Shown here: positions 33,378 to 39,470 of the stretch, piece after piece
Layout: every line of letters begins with the position of its first letter
Position numbering within the stretch: the stretch's first letter is position 1
NCBI GenBank assembly: GCA_016788905.1
Contig: JAEURZ010000025.1
Location: 1-39,470, forward strand
Source: Elusimicrobiota bacterium
GTDB lineage: Bacteria; Elusimicrobiota; Elusimicrobia; FEN-1173
DNA: 39,470 bases
Direction of reading: 5' to 3'
Translations under genes and position numbers: made by a program
The notes under the pieces: model-generated
The model's database searches: none
What the model saw: only the letters and a program-made list of their open reading frames with translations
Told to the model about the DNA's origin: nothing

Positions 33378-33656
33378 ATGGCCGCAAAAGTTCGTATCCC
33401 CGCCCCACTTCGCCGATTAACCAAAGACCAAGCTGTCGTTGAAGTTGATGGAGAGACCGTGGCGGATCTGATCGCTGGTTTGGAAAAGAACTATCCCGGT
33501 CTTAAAGAGCGTCTTTGTGATGAGACCGGTCAAATCCGACGATTCATTAATGTGTTCGTGAACGGAGAGGACATTCGTTTTAAAGAGGGTGCTAAGACGG
33601 TGGTTGAGGCGGGGGCTGAGGTGAGCATCGTTCCTGCAATCGCCGGGGGTCTTTAA
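33378..33656 (+). CDS. MoaD/ThiS-family sulfur carrier ending Gly-Gly-Leu
   Basis: 92 residues from the ATG at 33378 (AGGAG upstream; a TTG at 33357 is open but less likely). The beta-grasp fold is suggested by VRIPAPLRRLTKDQAVVEV, VADLIAGLEKNYPGL, FINVFVNGEDIR and a final VSIVPAIAGGL. Sulfur carriers of this family are activated at a C-terminal Gly-Gly. Here a Leu follows, so removal of one residue, as done by JAMM-type metalloproteases for some carriers, would be needed before thiocarboxylate formation. No such protease or E1-like enzyme is in this window. It lies between thrC and the NIL gene, one base from the latter. Confidence 0.88.
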   Translation: MAAKVRIPAPLRRLTKDQAVVEVDGETVADLIAGLEKNYPGLKERLCDETGQIRRFINVFVNGEDIRFKEGAKTVVEAGAEVSIVPAIAGGL

Positions 33657-33908
33657 GTGGGGGCGCGTTTGAAGAGGCGGGTGCATTTGGTTTTTGAAAC
33701 AGACATGGTGCAGAAGCCCATTACCTGGGAAATGTCTAAAAAGTTCGATATCGTTTTTAACGTCCGGCGGGCGAAAATAACGGAAAAAACGGGGGAGAGC
33801 GTGCTCGAGTTGGAAGGCGACGAACCCACTTTGGACGCCGCCATCGCCTGGTTGAAAAGCCAAGGGGTCCACGTGGATCCTGTTACCCACGATACCCTTG
33901 AAAGCTAA
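33657..33908 (+). CDS. NIL-domain protein
   Basis: 83 residues from GTG immediately after the carrier stop; a GGGGG-type site lies in the carrier end. The NIL domain (ferredoxin-like fold also seen at the C-terminus of MetN) fills the protein: VHLVFETDMVQKPITWEMSKKFDIVFNV, ITEKTGESVLELEG, and TLDAAIAWLKSQGVHVDPV. In methionine and sulfur-assimilation gene sets, NIL proteins accompany homocysteine-forming enzymes, and in MetN they bind methionine. Here there are no iron-sulfur motifs. It likely senses or helps the adjacent thrC/sulfur-carrier pair. Confidence 0.85.
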   Translation: MGARLKRRVHLVFETDMVQKPITWEMSKKFDIVFNVRRAKITEKTGESVLELEGDEPTLDAAIAWLKSQGVHVDPVTHDTLES

Positions 33909-33943
33909 TCCCTCTGGGAATCCCGCGAGGATTTGATCTGCCC

Positions 33944-34318
33944 ATGACGCACGCTGTCGGAGTGGTTCTTGTAGTGGAAGATGAACCAGCGATTCAGGAT
34001 GTGATGCGGGAAGAGTTGGAATCCCAAGGGCTTGAGGTCCTCGCGGTATCTTCGGGAGAAGAGTCCCTGATGCTTCTTGAAACGCGTTCGGTGGATCTTA
34101 TCATCATGGATATGCGGATGCCAGGAATGAACGGAGTGGAAACCTCCATCGCCATTAAGCACCGGTTTCCAGATCTTCCCATCATTTTGTGTACGGTGTG
34201 TGAGCAGTGGCGTGTTCGACAATTTATCGGTCGTGAGATCCAAGCCTACCTTCCCAAACCCTTCACCCTTCGCCAACTCAACGAAACCGTTCAAACCGCC
34301 CTGGCGGGATTGCGTTAA
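33944..34318 (+). CDS. Stand-alone receiver-domain response regulator
   Basis: 124 residues, receiver only. Glu12/Asp13, phospho-acceptor Asp56 (IIMDMRMPGMNG), Thr84 and Lys105 (YLPKPF) are all in place, so it should be phosphorylated. No output domain, so it may act as a CheY/Spo0F-type relay. The ATG at 33944 has only a weak ribosome-binding site. Its stop (34316-34318) touches the tandem repeats that precede the giant gene. Confidence 0.88.
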   Translation: MTHAVGVVLVVEDEPAIQDVMREELESQGLEVLAVSSGEESLMLLETRSVDLIIMDMRMPGMNGVETSIAIKHRFPDLPIILCTVCEQWRVRQFIGREIQAYLPKPFTLRQLNETVQTALAGLR

Positions 34319-34362
34319 TTTACAACTTATTTACAACTTCTTAATCTCACCTTAATCTCCGT
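34319..34362 (+). promoter_or_regulatory. Four tandem 11-base repeats, likely response-regulator operator
   Basis: Four units in exact 11-base register: TTTACAACTTA (34319), TTTACAACTTC (34330), TTAATCTCACC (34341), TTAATCTCCGT (34352). The first two match at 10 of 11 positions and the last two share their first eight bases. Direct repeats with an 11-base period are the usual site for OmpR/PhoB-family dimers. The array ends four bases before a TATACT -10. The regulator is not identified. Confidence 0.6.
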
Positions 34363-34366
34363 GCCG

Positions 34367-34372
34367 TATACT
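34367..34372 (+). promoter_or_regulatory. -10 hexamer of the giant gene
   Basis: TATACT ends nine bases before the ATG at 34382, directly after the repeat array. No -35 hexamer is visible; the array takes that place, as expected for an activator-dependent promoter. It places the GTG at 34361 upstream of the transcript. Confidence 0.45.
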
Positions 34373-34381
34373 TCTCATGGT

Positions 34382-37300
34382 ATGACGGTCCCGTTCACAC
34401 ATAAGGTTGTAAGCGTTGTCGTGGGGGCCCTGTTTTTTGGGGTCAACAGTCTTTTCGCTTATTCCTCAGAATCCAATTTCTGGGCGGAACGGGGCAAGCA
34501 GGCTCGAAGAAAATCATCGATCCCCCTGCGTTTGGCGGCTCTTCCCGTCCAAGGGGGGGGCGCCAAAATTAGTGGGACTTTCCCGCCCTTCCCTTCTTCC
34601 AATGGATCATTCGCTTTGTCCTCCCCAGTTTACAACAGCATTCCCCGTTCCTTTTTTCAGGACAGAAGGTCTCTCTTCGGTGCGCTCTCCAACGAACATG
34701 GGACCATTCGAAAAATAACTTTGGGTCGTCGCTCCGTTCACCCCCATCCCGTGGTGGTGTATTTACAGGATGTTCATCAGAATGCCGAGGCTCAAAGAAA
34801 AATCAGTTCGGTGGTGCAAAAGATTGTGTCTGAAGGAAAGGCGACTGTGGTGGGGTTGGAAGGAACGTGGGGGGAGATCCATCTCCGGCCTTTGCAAACG
34901 TTTCCCGATTCTCAGGCGGTGCACCAAGCGGCCGACGCGCTCTTAACAGCGAACCATATTTCCGGGCCCATTCACGGCCTTCTCACCGCGGAAACCCCGC
35001 TCCCCCTCGTCAAAGGGATCGATGATCCCACCCATTACGGCGCGAACGTCAAGGCCTACCGGGATTCGGCCCCGCACGCGGATCCCTACCATAAAAGAAT
35101 TCAAAAGATGGCGGACCAACTGGAAAATCAAAAACGGATTGTTTTTTCTAAAAGATTGAAGGAGTTTGATCGGGATATCGAAGATTATCGTCAAAACAAG
35201 GCTTCTCTCGGGGACTATGTTCGGACCCTCCTTTCCCACGCCCATGAAGTGCCCCCTTCACTCCGTTTGTTTTCCCAAGTGGCCGAAATCGAAAAAGCGT
35301 TGGATTTTGGTCAAGTGGAACGCGAAAGAGCAGCGCTTATCGATCAACTTGTCAAACAAATTTCCCCCCAACACGAAGAGGAGCTGATGGCCCGTACCGT
35401 GGCCTATCGGGCGGGGCAATTGCTTTACGCCGACTATTACAGCCTGCTTAAACACTTGTGCGAGGAAACCGGGGTGGATCTTTCGTCGTATCCATCCATG
35501 GACCGTTACATCCGGTACGTTCTTTTAGCGGGTCAAATTGAAGCGGAGTCCTTGTTGCACGAAACGAAACAATTGGAAGATCAAGTGTATCGGTCTTTGG
35601 CGGAAACACCGGAAGAGCGCATCATTTTGGACCGTTCTCGGCGAATTCATTTAACCCGAAAACTTGTGGAATTCAGCCTAACGCCCGAAGAATGGGCCAC
35701 CTATCAATCGTGGCCTGAAACGAAAGGCGCTTTCGATTTTGACGGAGAGGGGGCGGCCTGGGATCTCGGATCCTTCGAAAAATTTTATGAAGAGGCTCAA
35801 GTCCGTGATTCTCTCCTGGCGACCAACCTCCTTCACCAATTGAAAAACGATGCCGATGTGGGCCTGCTCGTCGCCGGAGGGTTTCACGCCGCGGGTGTGA
35901 CGGCCGCGCTAACAGCCGCGGGCGTGACAGTGATTTCCTTTGTTCCTCGAATGACATCCTTGGAGACGACTCAAGGGTCAAACGCGCTCTCTGTTTTTAC
36001 CCAAGAAAAAACGCCCCTGGACCAATTGTTCGACGGCGAAAAACTTTTTTTGGCTCCCGCTCCCGTAAGTCGACCCGTTCTTAACGGCCTTCTTCCCGCG
36101 ATGGTTGTGGTTCTATCCCTAGCGGCCTCCGGCCTTCTCACTGGACCGGAGGCGAACCTTCTCTACTCCAGCCTCAACGGAATAGGCGCACTGGTGGCGT
36201 TAAAAATGATCCAGGACCACGTGTCTTTCGACATCGCTTTTCCGACGGGATCCGCCTCTTTTTCTGTTGATTTAGGTTCGAACGAAATCTCTTCCGTGGA
36301 TTCAAGTCCAGGGGCGCGCCATGGGTTCAAGTGGTTTTACAAAAAATATGTTCCAGAAATTTTAAAAAGAGCAAAAGAAGTGAGGCAAAGTCCTTTTTGG
36401 GCAATTTTTCGTTATGGGTCCATTTCCCTATCCTCCCTTCGTCTTGCGGTGGCTTTGTATCGTATGGAAAGCTCGGGGTCGAGTGGTGAGCGTTTTGGCG
36501 TGAACTTATCCGGGGTAGGCATGCACCTTGTGGGGGTTGGGTTGAAAAAAAGTCAATTGGAATTTCTTCGAAAACGACCGAGCGAACCGGCGTCTCAAGT
36601 TCAACGGGCGGAATGGGCTCGTCAAATTAGCGAAGCGCTCCGCAATGATAAGTTAAGAGCTTCCCTTTCACGGGTGGGCCTTGTGGAACCTGTCAGAAGG
36701 TTAATCGCTCTTCTCCGAATGCCGAGGCCGGTGGTTAGGGTGTCGGGTGTTGAAATCCCCATCCAATTCAATTTGATTTCGGGTTCCCCAGAGGACTTAC
36801 CCCATGGAATGCCCAGAGCTTTTGGTTCAGGTCATGAGGGACGAGGGATCCGTCCGGCTTCTTATTCCATAGGCTTTTTTGCGAACGATCTTGCGGCGCT
36901 TCTTCATGAAGGTATGGAAATAATAGTGCGAGACGATCAATTTTCCGAGCGTTTCGAAGCGAACGCACACTCCTACGCTTTTTTAAGTGAGATCCTTGCC
37001 AACGCTGACTCCGATGGGGATATCGTTCCCAAAAGGGCTATTCAAGAATTGGGTCAAAAAAGCCTAAATGAACTGAATGAATTCCTTAATAAAAGCCTTT
37101 TTGATTTAATCGAGGTTCGGGCACGCTTTAAGGAAAATAATCCGATGCGTGCGCGACTCAGCGAAATCAACGGGTTGTTAAATAATTATGCTTTACGCCT
37201 GCGGGACGAGCGCGTCCAAAACCAGGCAACCCTTTTTTACAGTCTGTCTGCCGAAATCGAAAGGGTTTCTGCGATGGGGGCCTTAAGTGAAGTTCAACCA

Positions 37301-39211
37301 CATATTCAAAAGATGGAAAGGGCCCTGTATCATCTTCAGAGAGAGAGAGGTCCCAAGCCGTTCCTCCGATCCTATCTAAACGAGATCCTGAAACGGCAAA
37401 AACAATATGCCGAACAATACACGGACGCCCAACGGGAACACGCTCGGGTTTATTATCTGTTCCTTGAAACTCTAGACCAACTGATGACGAAAAGGGAATG
37501 GATGTCTCTTTTTCAGGGAATTAATCGTTTGAAATTGAGCCGATCTACTTTTAAGGGAGAAATTTTAATAAATGAACAAGTTCTTCTCTTTGGCCTTTGG
37601 GATCGGATGAGGGATGTCTTGGCCCCGGTATTGATGGAGGGGGATTGGGATGTGGCCGATCGCAAAGCCGCTGAACTGGAAAAATTCGGTTTGGACGTTA
37701 TTCAAAGTCATGGAATTATTAACCAATATTTTGAAACCGTTCTTTTGGATTTTTTAGCGGTTTATCGATCCCAGCGGGATTTGGCTCACCGGAATTCTCT
37801 GAGTGAGGAACAGCATAGGGAAAGCCTTATTTTCCTCCGTGAAACATCTTTTCGTTCCGGGTCGTCAGGTGAAGAAGGTCCTTCTCAAGTATTGGGTCGT
37901 TTTGCGAAGGGCATGGGGGGGTGGGTCGAATGGGAAATCAATTCGCTCTCACACAGTATCGCTTATTTAAACAAAAGACTCCCTGTCCCGATTCGATTGT
38001 TGTTCGTTCAATCCTATCGATATGAATGGAAAAAAAGGCATTCCTCTGTGCTGCAAAGAATTCTTCTCAAATATCCCCATCTCACCGCATCGGTGAACGA
38101 TGTTTCAACTGTTTTTTCTGAATATGTTTCGGAAAGGGGATCCATTGAGGAAGCGAAGAGAAGTTTAATGGCGATGGGCCTCAAGCCTTTTGAAGTGGAT
38201 TTGTATCTTTTGGATATGAGCGAGTTAATGCCTGGCTCCCTGCCAAAAATAACTAAACATAGAAATCTACAACGGGGAGAAAGTTTATTAGCACTTCTTG
38301 TTCCCCTTGCGGTTCTGTCTTTAATTGGAACCCCTTTTGTCTTTGGAATTGATGCAGGGTTTTTAATCTTTGAGCGAGCGAGTCTTTCATGGCTTCCTTT
38401 CGTTGGAGGGGGACTCTTTGGAATGGTGATAATTGTCGGTGCCGTTTTAGGGATAAAAAAATCACGAGAGAAAAATGGTTCTTTGAATTCATTGGAAATA
38501 AACACCGCAAAAGGACTTGTGGCGCTTCTTCAAGAAACACCAACGACTTTAGGCGTTGATCAAAGGAAACTTGTCGAGTCCGCAATCCGGCTCAGTTCAA
38601 AAAATCCGTTTATTGAATTCTTGAGCGACTCTTTTCAGGAAAAAAACATTCTCTTAACTGTTGAGCAGGCCAGGAGCCAGTTGCTAAGAGCTTTGGAGGG
38701 ATCACCAGTGATCAATCCAACCGATTTAAAGAATAAAGCAGAAGGAGAACGGCCCCTCACCATATTTTATTTGGATGGAGCGGGTGTTCCTCAAAACGGC
38801 AATCTTAGGTCTGTTTTGGACCCTTATCTGCTTAAAAACAGAGCCGAGATCCTTGTCGTCCCCATTGACGAGAGAGCCCAAAAAGCGGCCAAGCGGTTAC
38901 AGAGTAGTCCTGGAATCCACGTGTTCTCTGATTTAGAACGTAAGGGGGAAGGGGATAGGACGTCTGGCGATAGATATGGCCTGGCGAATATGGAAGATCA
39001 TTTGCGATCAGAGGGAATAAAAACAGAATCATTTACGGGATGTCTCCTCGTTTTCCCGAAAGGATTCATGATTAATGTCGAGGGAGTGAAAACCAATCTT
39101 TTCAAAAACGCTCTGGTGATTTTGATGGGCGCTCTCTTCTCTGTGGTTATCCCCAGATCCCATCTGGAACAGCTTGATCGCTTGGCTCGCGCTGTAGCGT
39201 CCTCTGCCTGA
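34382..39211 (+). CDS. Giant exported or membrane protein with a TIKI/ChaN-like N-terminal region
   Basis: 1,609 residues from ATG 34382; GTG 34361 is open but lies before the likely -10. A signal or anchor segment (HKVVSVVVGALFFGVNSLFA) is followed by a ~60-residue low-complexity part. Residues ~120-540 show a QDVHQN (H132), GLEGTWG (E160), and GGFHAAG (H502) pattern, like the Glu/His motifs of the EreA/ChaN/TIKI superfamily. A hydrophobic segment lies at ~565-585. The ~590-1295 region is mainly helical, with HEGME (H842, E843, E846) and ANAHSYA (E859, H863) as a possible metal site. Two hydrophobic segments lie near 1300-1360 and one at ~1573-1592. No full-length family is recognised; similar giant proteins are seen in Omnitrophota/Elusimicrobiota-type genomes, from memory. 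Confidence 0.7.
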   Translation: MTVPFTHKVVSVVVGALFFGVNSLFAYSSESNFWAERGKQARRKSSIPLRLAALPVQGGGAKISGTFPPFPSSNGSFALSSPVYNSIPRSFFQDRRSLFGALSNEHGTIRKITLGRRSVHPHPVVVYLQDVHQNAEAQRKISSVVQKIVSEGKATVVGLEGTWGEIHLRPLQTFPDSQAVHQAADALLTANHISGPIHGLLTAETPLPLVKGIDDPTHYGANVKAYRDSAPHADPYHKRIQKMADQLENQKRIVFSKRLKEFDRDIEDYRQNKASLGDYVRTLLSHAHEVPPSLRLFSQVAEIEKALDFGQVERERAALIDQLVKQISPQHEEELMARTVAYRAGQLLYADYYSLLKHLCEETGVDLSSYPSMDRYIRYVLLAGQIEAESLLHETKQLEDQVYRSLAETPEERIILDRSRRIHLTRKLVEFSLTPEEWATYQSWPETKGAFDFDGEGAAWDLGSFEKFYEEAQVRDSLLATNLLHQLKNDADVGLLVAGGFHAAGVTAALTAAGVTVISFVPRMTSLETTQGSNALSVFTQEKTPLDQLFDGEKLFLAPAPVSRPVLNGLLPAMVVVLSLAASGLLTGPEANLLYSSLNGIGALVALKMIQDHVSFDIAFPTGSASFSVDLGSNEISSVDSSPGARHGFKWFYKKYVPEILKRAKEVRQSPFWAIFRYGSISLSSLRLAVALYRMESSGSSGERFGVNLSGVGMHLVGVGLKKSQLEFLRKRPSEPASQVQRAEWARQISEALRNDKLRASLSRVGLVEPVRRLIALLRMPRPVVRVSGVEIPIQFNLISGSPEDLPHGMPRAFGSGHEGRGIRPASYSIGFFANDLAALLHEGMEIIVRDDQFSERFEANAHSYAFLSEILANADSDGDIVPKRAIQELGQKSLNELNEFLNKSLFDLIEVRARFKENNPMRARLSEINGLLNNYALRLRDERVQNQATLFYSLSAEIERVSAMGALSEVQPHIQKMERALYHLQRERGPKPFLRSYLNEILKRQKQYAEQYTDAQREHARVYYLFLETLDQLMTKREWMSLFQGINRLKLSRSTFKGEILINEQVLLFGLWDRMRDVLAPVLMEGDWDVADRKAAELEKFGLDVIQSHGIINQYFETVLLDFLAVYRSQRDLAHRNSLSEEQHRESLIFLRETSFRSGSSGEEGPSQVLGRFAKGMGGWVEWEINSLSHSIAYLNKRLPVPIRLLFVQSYRYEWKKRHSSVLQRILLKYPHLTASVNDVSTVFSEYVSERGSIEEAKRSLMAMGLKPFEVDLYLLDMSELMPGSLPKITKHRNLQRGESLLALLVPLAVLSLIGTPFVFGIDAGFLIFERASLSWLPFVGGGLFGMVIIVGAVLGIKKSREKNGSLNSLEINTAKGLVALLQETPTTLGVDQRKLVESAIRLSSKNPFIEFLSDSFQEKNILLTVEQARSQLLRALEGSPVINPTDLKNKAEGERPLTIFYLDGAGVPQNGNLRSVLDPYLLKNRAEILVVPIDERAQKAAKRLQSSPGIHVFSDLERKGEGDRTSGDRYGLANMEDHLRSEGIKTESFTGCLLVFPKGFMINVEGVKTNLFKNALVILMGALFSVVIPRSHLEQLDRLARAVASSA

Positions 39212-39368
39212 GCAGAGCGAAACCTGAGGTCGCTGGAGGAACATCGGACGATCTTATTTGTAATCGAACAACCAAACACTTTCTTGAAATCGATCTGATC
39301 CCATAGAAAAGACTGTTGGTTTATTTTTAAATAATATTTATATACAAAATGCCGAAAGAGAAAACCCT

Positions 39369-39396
39369 TTGATTTTTGAGAAGGGATTGCTAGAAT
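39369..39396 (+). promoter_or_regulatory. Promoter of the edge gene
   Basis: TTGATT (39369-39374), 16-base spacer, TAGAAT (39391-39396). Transcription would start near 39403. The hexamer overlaps an ATG at 39395, which argues for the next in-frame ATG at 39434 as start. Confidence 0.45.
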
Positions 39397-39433
39397 GGCG
39401 TCGTCGTTGAATAGCTCTTCCCGCGAGGCCCGC

Positions 39434-39470
39434 ATGCGCCGAGTTTCCTTTACCACCCCGTCCCATTTTC
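39434..39470 (+). CDS. Partial gene at right edge
   Basis: Twelve codons (MRRVSFTTPSHF) run off the window. GAGG lies five bases before the ATG. An ATG 39 bases earlier is in the same frame but overlaps the -10. Product unknown. Confidence 0.4.
   Translation, partial: MRRVSFTTPSHF

Noticed and set aside
34361-34381. GTG start of the giant gene
   Set aside because: No ribosome-binding site, and it lies before the likely -10 at 34367-34372.
39202-39217. CTCTGC/GCAGAG hairpin at the end of the giant gene
   Set aside because: Spans the stop codon and has no T-tract, so it is not supported as a terminator.

Overview
This is a chromosomal segment from a bacterium of roughly 55% G+C with tightly packed genes, many 4-base stop/start overlaps and frequent GTG starts. 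A PorV/PorQ-like outer-membrane protein beside a FlgD-like secreted protein, a long-form IspG, a two-subunit 2-oxoacid:ferredoxin oxidoreductase, an exosortase-associated acyltransferase and a giant signal-bearing protein together suggest a diderm, probably anaerobic lineage such as Elusimicrobiota or Omnitrophota. That placement is inference. No rRNA, tRNA or CRISPR array was seen.

Layout. 1-322: left edge with a hairpin-rich repeat and no secure gene. 323-2201 (+): envelope pair. 2209-4852 and on to 6081 (-): an SDR oxidoreductase, then NAD synthetase behind a GAF-GAF-ANTAR regulator. 6162-8552 (-): phosphoglucomutase and a toxin-antitoxin pair whose toxin is frameshifted. 8590-13738 (-): a run ispG, AI-2E-type permease, SpoU methyltransferase and NamZ-like muramidase. 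13891-14898 (+): the acyltransferase, divergent from ispG. 14917-19755 (-): CBS, korA, korB, zinc-ribbon-CBS and trxB, a redox operon with a nucleotide-sensor-type protein on each side of the oxidoreductase. 19953-23946 (-): a pRiA4b-type protein with an unrecognised partner, RecQ, and a PDZ lipoprotein with a clear terminator. 24042-25507: an insertion sequence. 25655-28280 (+): a receiver protein and a PrsK-like histidine kinase.

28468-33908 (+) is a compact block: gatC, gatA, a Nudix hydrolase, gatB, then a threonine synthase-type enzyme, a ubiquitin-like sulfur carrier ending Gly-Gly-Leu, and a NIL-domain protein. The first part makes amidated tRNA. The second looks like a sulfur-transfer or amino-acid module. 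A stand-alone receiver follows (33944-34318), then four tandem 11-base repeats and the gene for a ~1,609-residue exported or membrane-anchored protein (34382-39211). A new gene appears to start at the right edge.

Best leads: the giant protein with its repeat-array promoter; the carrier with a one-residue C-terminal cap beside a PLP enzyme and NIL protein; the CBS-flanked oxidoreductase; the one-base frameshift in the toxin; and a pattern of -10 hexamers 7-9 bases before start codons that suggests leaderless mRNAs.
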